Shown here piece by piece: positions 25,601 through 39,700 of a stretch of 64,000 nt of DNA. Within the stretch, counting starts at the first letter, position 1. Every line of letters begins with the position of its first letter. The translations under genes were made by a program, and so were the position numbers. The notes beneath the pieces are model-generated. The model worked only from the letters and a program-made list of their open reading frames with translations, did no database searches and was not told the origin of the DNA. Origin of the DNA: Toxoplasma gondii ME49 (lineage: Eukaryota > Apicomplexa > Conoidasida > Eucoccidiorida > Sarcocystidae); assembly GCF_000006565.2 (NCBI RefSeq), contig NC_031470.1:2234954-2298953 (forward strand), given 5' to 3'.

Positions 25601-25690
25601 GGCACACAGACCAATACCACAAAAAGCTCATGCATCGCGGGTGGACCCTTGAGACGCCAGCTAATACTGCTTCTTGTGAAACTCAAGTGA
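22690..25690. repeat. Satellite array with dimeric and higher-order periodicity
   Basis: At least 13 tandem monomers of about 220-238 bp share the anchor AAC(A/G)TACC, seen near 22819, 23037, 23258, 23487, 23725, 23946, 24178, 24400, 24629, 24855, 25088, 25310 and 25541. There are two types. A continues with TCTGCGGCTCCTTCGA and CTTCTCGCCCGG; B continues with GCAGCTTGCGCC and CTCCTGCAGGAG. A and B usually alternate as a 453-bp dimer. Three dimers form a higher-order unit: 23701 matches 25062 and 24153 matches 25515, both about 1362 bp apart and almost identical. The array spans about 3 kb. Long minus-strand frames inside it (23684-22719, 25048-24101) follow from repeat lengths divisible by three and are not called as genes. 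Confidence 0.93.
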
Positions 25691-27190
25691 CTATGCCAGC
25701 CAGGTGAAGTCGCAAAGCATCAAATGTGAGAGTCTACAGCGCTCCCGTATTGCTAACGGTTCAACAGCACGGAAGTGGACATACCGTGGATGTCTCGGAT
25801 TCGGGCGAATTGGACTGGGTCATCTGGAGGCAATGGCGGACAGGAAACAACATGGAAGTAATGGTGGATTATGACGCATCTATTACCGTGGGGCACAGAG
25901 ATGCGTGACCAAGGGGTACTCCAATCCCGAAACTACGATGGTAAGTCAACAGCGACACGCGTGACCCGCGGGCGCCCTGCCTCAGTAGTACTGACGACAA
26001 GGCCATCTCCCTAGCATTCCCCTGACACGATGTATGCGTAGACAACACACTCGCCCTGCTGGTGTTTCAGCATTGCCGAGGTGAACATACCTCAGCTGGA
26101 GCGTCTTGGATCGGATGCGGCATCGTCTGTAGGAGCCGTATGCACACAGCAGTGTCACCAACAATACATGCGTGAATGACCTTGAAACATCAAGACACAC
26201 GAGGCTACTGTTTACGTGTGACATCCTCGTGCACACATCAACCATAGCCTTTGGCCGATGCCGCTTACGAGTATACCGAAACCCACGCAGTCTGAATGTT
26301 ACACCCGCCTCGTTGCACTTGAACGTAGCAAAACCACCGCTTAGGTGTGTGCATGCACAGTCGCGCAGAAGACAAACGGATGGCTGCTTTTATTGTCTGC
26401 CACTGTCGTTCTCCCCATGTCTTCATGCGAGCCCGAAATGTCAGTGTCATTGCACCCAAACACCTCACAACAAGTGTGCAGAGAGGTCCTCCGAACTTAA
26501 CTGACCAGCCAGTCGCACAGCGTGCCTCGAGACAGTTCGCGTGGTGGACGACTTCCGTACACCACAATAGCTTTACTCGTCAGGAAACCCAGACACGGTT
26601 CTATCCCTCCAGAAGGGGTTCCAACTCGAGGAACAGAGCGACCCCACAAAACTGCAACCGTGCCGATGCCGTGAATACTGTGGAAATAGGTCACGGTAAG
26701 CCCGCGGTGGCTACGGCGAGGCATCGCGGCCGACGCCAAGAACCTATACTGACTTCAGCGAATTTACACGGCCTTCTACCACAGACTACTGGCCAATTCG
26801 CGGCTGCGGCGAGCCTATCAGCCACCAAGAAAATGGCTACGAGAGAAGATCATGCACACCACGTTCCCTCGTCAACATCGGCGACACAGCCGCATGGCAG
26901 AGCTTGTGGCACTAAAATAAATGGTAACCCAGAAGCGAGATGGTAAGAAAATCACTTATAGCCATAGCACCCCTCCTTCGTGGATGTAACAACGTACGCA
27001 TGTCCTTAGCAAATCGTAGGCATCTATTGGTGTTCGAACACCAGCAAATTTAACGTACCTCGTCCGGCGTATCTTCGGGCAGAGGTGGCGCGGGCTGCAA
27101 GAGGGCGAACGACAGAGCGAGGCACTACATACGCATGACAAATCGTGGACGCGCCAACTGAAGCAAGAAGCGAGAATGAATATGACGACC
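25691..27190. repeat. Degenerate satellite monomers flanking the array
   Basis: Diverged monomers continue to the right of the array. The clearest begins near 26083 (GAACATACCTCAGCTGGAGC) and keeps the order of B-type landmarks through ACTGTTTACGTGTGACATCC. Weaker ones start near 25776 (GGACATACCGTGG) and 27050 (TTAACGTACCTCGTCCGGCG, then GGGCTGCAAGAGG). Sequence between them is not obviously repetitive. Confidence 0.6.
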
Positions 27191-30100
27191 ACAGCCACTG
27201 GGACGACACCATCTGAATCCACCGAGACTCACCCTCACGCACTGCGGAAGTCCCATGAGCCCTGATGCAACTGAACACCGGAAGATCGCGGCGGTAAGGC
27301 GTGAACGCACGCCGCCCAGAAGACGCAGAGGAAGCAACTTAGCTTGTCTCTCCGAGTCGCAGGAATTTCATCAGCAAACTCACAGTTCCGTGAACACAGA
27401 AATATAAAGGTGGATCCGATGCCTGCGGCGTCCGCCCCAGGGCTGTGTGCTCCCAGCTGCATCGTAACTACCTGCTTTCCTCACAAAAGCATGGTGCTTT
27501 TGGATACAGACCAGCGCTCCAGCAATACCTGCAACCAGATAGGAGTAGATCCTCGAAGAGCTACAGGCACCGCAAGCGACTTCAAAAATCTACAAAATTC
27601 CCTGAGGTCAACATCAGCACTCCTTCGTACGAAGCACAGGACTACGATCCCCACCACCTCTTGCGTCTGCCTATGTGCTCGATGAACAAAGACCGTCCTA
27701 GCTTCCAGTGGTGTGCTGCCGCTAATCACAGTGTTTTATTGTTGCACCTAGCGAACCGTTTCCGAAGTCATTCCCGCTTCACCACGGTTTCCTTAATAGC
27801 ATACCTCCCAAAAAATGCCCTGGAACACTACAGAAAGCATCATTTGATCCATCCTCTCCCAATCCCAGGCATGCCGAGCGTCCTCGTGGACGCCCCGGCT
27901 GGTGTCGGTTAATGCGCTCCGATGCAAGTGCTCGGGTGTTCATGTTCTCAGAAAGGCTCTACCGACTCTCCACACAACTTACGACTCCACTGACGCTGTC
28001 AGTCGCCTGTGAAAGCACACGATCACACGCAGTAGTGCCCTCGGGCCATTACGAAGAGCAGCATTCCGACCTTTGAAAGCTGTCGTGGACTCACTGATTG
28101 GTTCAGCTATCTCCATCCCGCCCGCTCCCATCTCGCGGCCGCTTTGATCACGATGTGGGCTCGGTCCTCGCATGTCGAAGAGCAGTAACAGACAAGGGCT
28201 ACGTACGCGCGGATTTCGCTGTGATTGAATTGGACAGTACGCAGAAGCCACGTACGATAAATCTACGGTGTCTGAACGGAATCACATTTTTGTCAATACC
28301 TCGACTTGCGCGTAATTGGAGGCGAAAACCTCTGTGGGTGATGCGTCTTTGTGTCTCGCATGTCGAGCTTGATCGAACGTTTCTGTCCGTTGTGTGTGAC
28401 TCCCATCGGTGTTACTGGCCTCCCGTCTTCCTGCCGTGTGCAGAAACCTGTACCTCTTCAGACGTGGCGTATGCACGAGTATATCACTGATGATTGATGC
28501 TCTGACGACATATGACAGCGGTGGCCGATGCCGCCGTCCAACACTACAAACATGTCATCGTGTCGCTCAAGTCATGACAGTGAAAATGGACCACAATATT
28601 TAGTTTGTGCATGCAGACTGCGGTCTAATAACTTAGCGTGTGCGTGCGACGAACAAACGAACACCACGCAACTATCCGCGTCTTCAAAGGACCCTGTGCA
28701 ACCTCCACGACGAGCGACTGGCGTCACACTGGACAGCCAGAGGGCAACCTTGTGAGAGGATTCATGAGGGTGGCGAGACCTGCCGAATCATACCAAGAGA
28801 CAGAGCAGCGTTCCGGTTGACACACGAACGTACGATGCTTGGCAAATCAGAAGCCAGCCGTCATCTTGGCGGCTTGTTATTCGTCTCCGTCGGGAACACT
28901 CGTCACACAAGTCAGCAAGAAGTATCTTCGGTGGTCGATCTAAACACGGATAAGCCGGATCCGATCGATTCGTTCAGCCGATATTGAACTACACGCCACT
29001 GCCTATAGTAGCTTACTCGTCCCTGCATTTTCATGCTTAACTGCAAGAATGAAACACAGGAGAATGGCAACATCAGGTGCACAACTGCATGTGCACCGTT
29101 TGTGTGTGCAATAGGTACCTCTTGCATGTACCCCGGAACCCTGGAGAAAGACTCAATTTACTGCACCCCCACGAAACCGTCCAGGCACTGGCGACGGACA
29201 GGTATCATTGACGTGCTCCAGAAACCAGCACAAAAGTATACCCAATAGGCCAAGATATGATGACACGGCTTTACGCATTTAAAATAAGCCACTCAAAGCG
29301 GACATTCGACATCGATGAACCGAGTGATCAAACAGCTGTGGCGTACATCTAGATGGCCTTCTACGCTCCTCACCTTGTTTTTTCCTTCCGTCTATGCACA
29401 CCCTCGAAAAATCAGGCTTCCCGATGGACCTCAACATAAGAGCCGTTATGAGGCTCTACCATGACGCGCGGCAATCAGCCTATCCTTTAAACGCGTAAAT
29501 CATCCTAAACACTTGGAATCGTGCATTGCCAAGAAATCGTGCCGTGCACGCTCCCCCAATGGTTTATCAAGCACTATGTGTCGTCAATCCCCTATCACAC
29601 CAGACCTGTCTACGCAAAGTCACATGATGAGATTCCCCTTGACCCTCCCTTTCACTCTCTTGGGAGAGAAACCATGGTTAAACATTCACACACTTGCCAG
29701 TTCCGGGAAACCAACTCCTCTGCAGCACACTCAGGTCGTTGTTGGTTTCTCTTGTAACTTACGTTATACGCCGTCTGAAGAAGGAATCCGACAATACGGG
29801 AGATAATGCTAGACACGGTCCCTTCACCGGAAAGAGTTCCATCTGCGTCTCGCATACTCAGCAACGATATACACTCGCCAACTACAGTGTTTTGGCAGTC
29901 GTGCTTTACTAAGATGTTAGGTCGTGGGACATTATCGGACTATACGGTGCAATCAGTCTTCGGGAAAGACTGGGGGGCCCAACATGCGCAGGATGAAATT
30001 GACGAATATTGGCAACCAACTAAAATACCGGGCACACACAGCCGCGGTCGACTGTTTCTGTTATGGGCAATGCGCTTACAGACAAAATCTGAGAACACGT

Positions 30101-32065
30101 CGAATATACGACGCAGGGGTGTTCAGCGACAGCTCCTTCGATTGTTCTATCCCAGTGTGTATGTGGAGAATGGCCGCTCTCTTCTACCCAGTCCTACTCG
30201 CATTGCTGAGCCGAGTGTAACTCACCGACTGGAATCGACGACAAAGGAACAACCAAAACGAAAGAAAATCACAACACGGGAGACTGCCAGCGACATCGAG
30301 GGTGTCTTACGTGTACGGCATGATGAATACTCGGTCAACGCATGCAATGCCGCGAGTCTTGGCAATGCAGATTTGCGACGGGGAGTGTAAATATTGCAAC
30401 TTACCAGCACAGCGAACTGAAGAGATTCATACCGTTGCCACAAAAAATTGAGATATAACTGTGCATTTCACAGACATGCGCGAGGTCACATGCTGTCCAC
30501 CGCAAATACCGTTACTGTGGGATCAGTCACTCGAATCACCACGTCCTTAGCAGCTCCTTTGGAAACTGCGCCTAATTATAATCACGAAGCACAACGGAAG
30601 ATCACCGTACGATCAAATCAGCAAACAGATCCTGGCATGTGTATTGCACTAGTGATAATGGGAACTAACGTCTGCACGTATTTCTCTGTGCTGGGGGTGT
30701 TCGCGAGGCAGTGAAATGAGCCTATGACCGCAGCGTTTGTACCCAATTTCCCTTGCAGAAGATGATGGCAGTACTCAAAATCATTTTGTGGGAAGGCGTA
30801 CGAACAAAGCTCCACGCTGTATATAGGCAAACAATCAAGGCACATGATATGTGACCGCCCTGAAAGTAACGAGCGTGGATCCTACACACTCGCGAACGAA
30901 CGAGTAGACGGACGTGTTGCTGGCAACCTTTGGTCACATGCTGAACTCCCATAAATGTTTCAGGGAAGCACACTTGCGTTCCCTCCCCAACAGAAGACCC
31001 GGCGCGACAGCTAGAGGTAATCTCTCACATAAAGACGCGGCACGAAACCATGATCGTACAATCATAAACCCGTTTGTTCTGCATTCGTCACAAAAGTGCC
31101 ACAATGATCAGTAGATACGCTATAATACGTGAGGGAAACGCTATTGAACATCTTGACTTGTCAGTGCGTAACATTTTGTGCTAATGATCATTACTTGCTT
31201 CTACAGTACACATGTGGTTAGCAGTTGATGCTGTCGTTCACCAATTAATGCCGCGACATCAGTGTTTCACCACCAAGGACACACGCGACTGACTGACGAA
31301 GTAAAACAACTGCTGTAAGAAAAACTCGGCAGCACCACTGCGCCAGCCGCTGCCTAGGGTGGCGCGTCGAGCTATATAATCCTTTTCGCTTACAGGAACA
31401 ATGCGCACGAGCTGTTTCCGGAACAACACTGATACACCAAGCTCCAGTTGCGTGAGGCTGCGTTGATATCGGTGCAAAGACAATAACGAGGAGGCCACAT
31501 GCTCACCTGCACTCTACTATACGCCCTTACTGTCGGAATATACGTCTCCTGCATCAAAATATAAAGATTCACACGTGCCGCACACTCAATAAACCACTGG
31601 CCACGAGTCAGCTTTCAGGATGCGCTCTTCTGGTACCCATGCACCGGTACGTGCTCTTATAAAGAACAGTTTCCCTACTGTTCGTTGTCAACCTGCTTCC
31701 TCGCCGCGTCGTCTCACTCTCGATCATCCCTTTAGCAGTATCAGCTTTACTAGCATATTGTAGCAAAAACACCGGCGCTTACCGGATCTGTCACCTGAGG
31801 AAGCGTCACACCCGAACATTCCAGTAAACGCTAGAAAAAGAATCAAGGACACCTGATTCCTCGTTCAACACTCGCATGCGACAACTCATTCTGCACCCCA
31901 GCCGCACACCTTACAACCGACAAATTAGCATCCTCGAGACCACACGTCAGAGCCACCATTCCACCCCTAGGGGTGGAGACCCAATGTCGCTTAGTGGCTC
32001 ATTTAACACCATCGCGAACACAATTCGCTCACGGACATCCACGCTAACAGCTGCCTCACAATCCA
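27191..32065. other. Gene-poor region, nothing recognised
   Basis: No motif-bearing open frame was found. The longest frames (29806-30390 + and similar) are about as long as chance predicts for 64 kb in six frames. No RNA gene was recognised. The composition is close to 50% GC with no strong bias. Confidence 0.4.
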
Positions 32066-33750
32066 GAGTGACCCGCCCATCCAACACTTAATTCTGCACC
32101 AACCCCGCCACACACAAATAACCGACTATGGCAACCATATGCAGCGTTTCCATTGCTGTCACCCAAGCGTAGAGCAAAACATGACAACCGTCTCGGCGAG
32201 AATCAGCTGCTACGAACTGCTAAGTGCTCATCTACATGGCATAAATTAGACAAATCCGTGCTTGAGGCTTACGAGCTCCTCCTGCAGTGATACACGGTAA
32301 GCATATACAGTAGAGTTATATCCCCTCACCGCCCATCGCGGGGCTCCCGAGAGAGAGACGCGTCTTTCCTTGCGTGTGTACGTGACTCACCAGCATGCCA
32401 CAACTCCTCCCGATCCAGCGAATAACTGGTACGTGACATGCCATATGATCGGGGATGAGACACGCGCTGTGGTCCAGAAAGCCATTCACCGCCGCCACAA
32501 CCACTGCTGCTGGAACAGCAAATACGCAAACAGCCGCTCCACCATCCCAGCTGAGCTCCCGATCCAACAGAAACTTTTGCAACGCCCGGACGACACACGA
32601 ATGACCGACGATGGAAACCATTTCCAGCCTGTCCACTGCTCTCACCCACACCCAGCGCAAGTACTGTCAACGGCACCCGACAACGATCAGGTAAGACCAA
32701 GGACTATGTGTTCATCTACTTCGCGCGTCTCAGCGGGAGCTGCATAGGAGGCGTACGGTTGGAACCTGCAGTGACACGTGGTAAAATTGTACATAGGACT
32801 CATACGCCCTGGCTCCACATCTCGTGGCACCCGGAAGTGTGACTCTCGTTTGCTCTGCGAAACGACGTGATTCGTCGAATTCCATATTTCCGATGCATCC
32901 ACCTTCTGACTTGCCCGTGATGCTACACATGATGGGGGATGTCACACACAGTCACCTATTGACCCCGTCGGCACCACAGCGAAGACCACTGGTGCAAGCG
33001 GATGCGCATCAAGTCACAGAGAGCCAGGCTGGAATCTTACCATTTTCTCCTGCAGTGACGAAGAATAAACACATCCTGTAGACGTATCGCTCCTCACCGC
33101 CTACCGCATGGCACCCGAGAGAGCGATGCGTCTTCCCTTGCGTATGTGGGTGATTCATCAGCATGCCGCGTCTCCTCCCGATCCAGCGTCTGACTTCCAC
33201 GTCATATTGCACACAATGCTGGAGGTCCCACACGCTGCTCCTAGTAACTAATTCGGCATCACCCCAAACAGCATTGGTGCACCATCAGCTGCGCAGACGG
33301 TAGATCCTCCCCCGTGACCCCTGTTCCAACAAAAACGCTTGCAACGCAAGATCGACATACGACTAACAGACTGTGGCGGCAATTTGCAGCGAGTCCATTG
33401 CTCCCGCTTGTGCTCAAACCTAGCAGCAAACGGCCCGTCATACCTCGGTGACAGTGATCTCATGACAGCAGGTATGCTTTCATCCACTTTTGGAACAAAT
33501 CACAGTACCTTGGAGTAGAAACTTACGGGATGCGGCTGAAGTCATACACGGTAACAAGAGTAGTACAAGTTCAGCCCCTCGTCACGCATCGTGCGGCCTA
33601 CAGAGCGAAGTGCTTTTCTCTTGCGTAAATACGCGATTCGTTGGAATTCAACAATCCCTCTAGTTCCGACTGAGTCACGCGTAACACGCCAGTCGCTCGC
33701 GGACTCTGGGTACGTCACAAATGCGTGTTTCACATTGGTAAAGCACTGGG
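32066..33750. repeat. Second, older tandem repeat family (770-bp unit of 485 + 285 bp)
   Basis: Related sequence starts near 32276 (CCTGCAGTGATACACGGTAA), 32761 (CCTGCAGTGACACGTGGTAA), 33046 (CCTGCAGTGACGAAGAATAA) and 33531 (GGCTGAAGTCATACACGGTAA). The offsets are 485, 285 and 485, so 32276 to 33046 and 32761 to 33531 are both 770. Downstream landmarks follow in the same order: CACCGCC, then GGC(A/T)CCCGAGAGAG, then TTGCGT and GATTC or GACTC. A further related stretch (AACCGACTATGGCAACCAT at 32115, GACCGACGATGGAAACCAT near 32602, AACAGACTGTGGCGGCAAT near 33363) also recurs. Divergence is much higher than in the 22.7-kb array. Confidence 0.7.
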
Positions 33751-36700
33751 TGAGTGTGTGATCCTTTTTTAGACGACCGGTGAATGGCGAAAGGCGCTGG
33801 AAACATATGCAAACATATACACCTTCGAGTTGGTAAAGACCAAAAGAGCTTATCGTACTTGCTCAGCCTGAAAGATATTTATTTTGGTGCGTACGCGATC
33901 AAATGAAAGAGTACTGTAACCCCGCTTCTGTGACTGTGTCAAGTGAAATCTAAGTATATAAAAAAACGACATTTACAATCAGCACCTTTATGGATGTCTT
34001 TATTCACACCCATGCTGCTCCCGCGTGCTGCCGTTTCTTCACACCGAAACCATTTATGCATCATGAGCTACTGGCGAAAAACAACCTTAGCAGCTCCGGC
34101 TATACAGAAAGAATCTCGTGCCCTTCTGCACGAGTCGAAACATACAGGTTAACAGAGGAGCATGCGGAACGTTTTTCCATGACCCCCCCTCCCTCTACTC
34201 TAGATTTTAAGCAGTCACGCTCAAATAGTGCTGCCTTCGAAAAGAGGGTTCTTATTACGCCTTTCGTAAGAGCCGTTCCAGCGCCATCACGTAGTCTGGT
34301 ACGAATGACCAAGGATTCTCCTGCATGTCTACGGCCAGGCTAAGCGAACTCGGGTGACAGAAGCACAAGGATAACATCATTTGATTGTGAGAGGAACAAA
34401 TGCCGAGAATATTGCGGTGTCGACACAGGCAACTTCAGCTTACGTGCGGTTTCTTGTAACAAAAAGGAAGCACCGGCAACAAGCGTCGCTCCAACACACA
34501 AACACGTTCAGAGATACGACAGTAATGTTTGAGTGTCACGCATGAAAAAACTAATTTTAGGTTGCGTGTTTGCCACAGAAGTTTCGAGAGCAGGGTTAGC
34601 GCAAGGAAGCGGAACTCATGCGTTTAGTATGCCGTTCTACAGGATGAAGCTTAGGAAGAAACGTTGGTCCTCCTGAGCGAATTGCTTATCAAGAGTATGC
34701 GCGATTCTGGCAACCAGGGTGCAGCGTCCAATTAATGATTTTGACTGTTCTCTGTCCCGCATGAGACTGCCTCCTCTGGGGTATACACATGTCCATGCAA
34801 CGAAGGGTTTGCCTTGCAGACTGGAGTGACTGCATCTGCGACTAATGCTGCTCTATAATGTCGCCGAAATGTGAGATGTAACTATCACCCCTTTCACTCG
34901 CTTCGACATGTCCTCCTGTGTAACGGGAAGAAGCACAGTCTCAGGAGGCCCATGTGGCATGCTGTTTTAGCCCCGGGAGTCGTGCTTGACACAACGATGT
35001 GACTAACAGGTGGGCATCGACTCCAGCTTACCGACTCTCCCTTGTGTCACACCGAATCCAATAATAATGCCACGGGCCTGACCGCGTCGGCAGAATTATT
35101 TCTGACGACGCGTGTTAACCACTCTCCAACACCTCCCGTAGACGTGCTAGGCGACTACTCATACAGGGAAGACTTCCTGTCAAAATAGCCGGACAGATTA
35201 ACGCGCTCCTGTAACACTTACGGCAGTGGTCTCCTGTGCGACGAGGAACACAGAAAACAAGCAGCTCGCTTGTACCAGCTAACGCCGGTGGGAGGGACAG
35301 TAGCGGTTTCAAGCAACTGCCAGTGCACTCTCCCAACTGGCGTTGGCGTATGGGGTCCCCGCTCAACGGCTCACCACAGTGGTGGTTTCGCGGCCAGGTC
35401 CGTACGGAAACGAGGGAATTGGCAAAAATCAGGAGGCAACAGTGAAACCATACAAGTGAGTCAATGCCACCCCCGAGCCCATCCGTGCGCTACCCTGGGA
35501 CACTCAGTGAGGGCTAGGAAAAAAGAAGGCCGGACCGTGGAAAAAGACTTCGATGTACACAAGCAAGGAGCTATCTGCCGTATACCGATTAGTCTGTGGC
35601 AACGGCAAAACAGAACTCACCGTGGGTGTCTTCTCAGAAAGCGACCCCCGTGTCTGCCCGAGACTCCTGGTTTGCACAGGAGAAGGTCAATAAAGCGTTC
35701 GTGCACGCCACGGGCCACAGAATGCGACGATGACCAACTTAACTTGGCAGGTTTCATATGGTCGAACTCTGGGGCGTAGGTCGGTCGTAGGGACGACCAC
35801 TTACTGCTGCCAGCCTCTGTTGTATGCCCACATAGAGACCGAACGCGTCCATTGTCATTAAATCGACTGCTTGATGATGTCCTGCCTGCCGCCTCTCAGA
35901 TGCCGCGAGCCAAAGAGAACAGGAGGATACCTCAAATGGCTTATCACTAACTGGAAGCTTTGAAGGCGTCGTGCTCTTCTGTCCAATCCCAGCACTGTCG
36001 TGACTTCGGGATGCATGAAGAAACGTTCCAGAGAATCCCCAAGGTGCCTCTAGCAACGGGACAAAGTGCGACGCTCATGGAGACGGAGCAGGGGCTGCTC
36101 CAAAGGATTCTGCAAGCGCTCAACCACAATGTTTCTCCCTGACACAGGCATGCTTCCCGTTGTTACAACAGTTACACATCTTTCCATTTCGTCAAGCAGT
36201 GCTCCATCGACTGAATCGTCAAGGGTTCGGCTGGTCACGTTGTTTGAGTTGCTACACGTGTGCATGAAGTATTTAGCCGCGTCTCTACCCAGGAGACTGT
36301 GCCTCCGCTGAGGGCCGTCGCACAGCGCTCCGGAACTCTCAGCCTTTACGCGGTTGCGCCACTTGAGGTTTACCTTCACTCCGCTTGTTCCCCGGAATGG
36401 TGTTTCTCCTCCGCATACTGCTCCCAATACCACCAGATGAAGACCTGCTTAACGCCTTGGCGAAACATACATTTTGGTTCTGAGAATTTCACATCGAAAC
36501 CGCGTCAAATGTCAGTGACCCTTCTGTAGCTCGTGTATGGTTGGATGCACGCAAGTGTTATTTCAACAACACGGGATGTAACATCGTCGCCTACATAAGA
36601 ACTACAACAGGTTCACAGGAATCACCCAATCGCGAACTGAAGGTTGCAAGTAATGCGCGACAGTCCAAGGAGTTGAATAGTTCTCTTGCACCAGCCTGGA

Positions 36701-39700
36701 TGCACTCGTGAGTTCAGTGCCAGGCACGCGAACAGCACAAGCACACCTGGAGTAACTCCTTTGCTTATGTTCTTTGTCCCCGACACATGCTTTCAACGTC
36801 TCCACCAGAACTCCCATTCATCCGTGGAGCTATGATGTACGCAAGATAAGGAACAGATCCTATTGTAAAACAGCCCAAGCGGACTTGCTGTGCGAATCGC
36901 GTCCCGTTCAGAGAGAGCAGCAGGAAAGCCACAACCGTCCGATTTCCTTGACAGTATCGGCTGGACAGCAAGAAAACAGGCAACCGGAAAGCACGTTCTT
37001 GGCCAAGCGTTGCCACATACTATCCGTTGCACACTCGCAAGATCATAACGGCGAGCTAAACGCGTCTCTCGTGCAAGCATTTCACCGTTCTCATAGAGGT
37101 GCGTCACCAGCACAACAAGAGACTATTCTCTTTTATTTATCTCCGAAGCTGCAGAGAGCAAAGCGTGACTCACTACACCACGTCGCAGCATCCTCAGCTG
37201 TCGATCCAAAGCTATTATACGTAACTATTCACTGAAAAGCGAAAATCGCGTCAAAGTCGCGCACTGTGCGTTGCAGTACCAAATTGCTGTCTCTCTTCAG
37301 CGTTAGAGTGGCGCATTATCCGGGCGAGACATGGACGCACGCCAACGCAAGTCCACTGGAATTTCGTACCCAGGAAACTACGAACCTGCAACCTTCTTCC
37401 TCATGGTCTGGTTACACTGCGTTGCATTCAGAACAGTCGTAAGACACGTACTTGCAGAATCTTCTGCATAGAATGATTCAAATGACAGACGGGATCCTGT
37501 GAGGGACAATGTCGCCAGTTAAACGAAGTCTTTCATGACAGGTGCAAGCATTTGTTTCAACGCAAGCGGGTAAATACACAAATAATTGCTTCACGTAGTC
37601 CCGTAGGTTCCCTGACACCAAAGGAAGTCCAGCTCGAACCGCATATGGTGTCCGCCTATAGTGACGAAATAGAGTCTCTCTGTTTCAGCGAAAACCTGAA
37701 TCAGCCGCAGGGTTGAATTCTGTACTGTAATATCGCACTGAGTACCCTGATCTCCACGTTCACGCGGTCCACTGACTACGAGTTACTGCGCGTGAAGTTG
37801 TAGCGGAGTCGCTCGCATGAGGCTCAACTCGATCACAGAACAAATCTCCCCAACCGACGTACGGCTGCGAAAACCTGAACCACCAGTAAACGCAGATGGC
37901 AACTGCCCAGAACCATGAAGTCTCTGCATTGCATCGAAGGTACGAGCCGTGCACCTGATCTCACCCGTGGCAACACACACGGGCAGCGAGTATGTCATAT
38001 CACTGTGAACGCAGTTGCAACGCCGCTTGGCAGTTGTCAACGACTCGCCAGTCTAACGACGAAAGACAGGTAGACTGCTTACAACCTGCATGAGCGTGTG
38101 TAAAGCAGGTGAGTACATAAACAGATATGGGTGACCGACGCAGATCGACCACACCTGGCAGATAACTCCGCTGCCAGGAGGAAGAGGAGCATGAGGCCCT
38201 AAATAGTCTGACGGAACCGACTGTGTAGCTCCACTCTCTTGTGCCAGAACTCACGACAAGAGCTGTGGCGGCTGCTATCGCAAACAGGAACTTACGGTTT
38301 GCGTGCAGATAAAACCAAAAGAAGGAATTGATGAGACAACACGCCTCCCACATGGAGGAGAGCTGCAGAGAAATGAATGATACGACAAAAGGGCTGCTCA
38401 GGCAGCCACAGCCCCAACGTGAAATGTCTGTTTCTTCTGGCATGCACTGCCACGCTTGAAAAGAGCGGCGGCACCAGATACAGCGAAGCAATGAAACGAC
38501 TGTACGGCTACCGGACCGGGCCAACAGTTCAGAACGTGCAAGTGACGTTGCCAGTCCGTTCACCGTTTGATACAGGTAGGCGCGCGGGCAGACTGCTAAT
38601 AAGCTGTTCAATATGCAGCATTCGGACAGATGATAAGCTGTGACCTTCTGCATCACTCGGGCTTTACTGTTCAGCATTTATCGCGGTCGGTGATGCACCG
38701 CCACACTGAGACCAAGCCGGCAGGCTGTGAAACACTATTTATGCTGAATTCGCACACCTGGATTTCAATAGGGCGCGTCTGCTCCATCAAGCGAAGGGCT
38801 CCCGTCAGCGTCTGTCGTATTGATGCATACCAGGAGCAGCTTTTCACTTGGGCACATCGACGCAGCAAACTGAGCTACGCAGACTGTTGGACACTGGAGC
38901 GCTGAGGGGAACGGCCCTTGCAAGGTCAGCGAGGTGACAAATAAAAATTCGACGTACGTTCTGTGTCCAAAACTGAAGCGACAGGAGACACACACAGAGC
39001 AAGGATGCCGCTGTCAACATTCAGCAAAGATGCGTGTCCGGAGACTACTGGAACGCTTTCGTACCTAACGGATAGACAAAACTGACGGCAAGCTCTATTA
39101 GCGGACCCAGAGCAGAGACCCCGGAAGGAGAGTGAAAAGAGACTGAAATTTTAATCCTAACAATAGAAGGGTATATGAACCTAACAATTTGCCTGTTGAA
39201 GAGGAAACCGATAAGTTTTGGTTTTTAAGCAAAAGGTTAAAATTAAACATGAAGCCTCGCATAAAATGACCATCCACTCACTGACGACTTCTTCTGTTAT
39301 ACAAGGAAGCACATGTAATCATCCCATTTGCACATGCTTATCAGCAACAGTTGAGTGGATAGACAAATTCGAGAAGAGCAGACCTCTGGGAGGGCAACGC
39401 TTTTGTGCCCAAAAGAGTTCACTTGGCCAACCTCACGAATTGCCAGTCCTGGACACGTAGAGTGCACGATGGCGAGTTACGCGATACACAGGAGGCCTTG
39501 AATGATGCCACAAGGTAATGGACCTAGCACTGCTAGTGTTCATGCGAATCCTCATTGGGTTGCATCACTGCGTGATACACGGTCACAACTTCAGATCGTG
39601 CATTTGTAGCCGCCTGCTCGTTGTAGACGAGAGGCTGCGCCAGTGTGTCATCATGGATCAGCACGAGTGAAACAATTAACAGCTTTCCTTGCGCCCCCTG

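Noticed and set aside
20984..27190. CRISPR array or mobile element as explanation for the repeats
   Set aside because: Units are far too long for CRISPR and there are no spacers; no transposase, reverse transcriptase, terminal inverted repeats or LTRs were seen.
38000..38677. 225-codon minus frame in the desert
   Set aside because: At this size a chance frame is only mildly unlikely over six frames of 64 kb, and it shows no motif, signal peptide or neighbouring exon.
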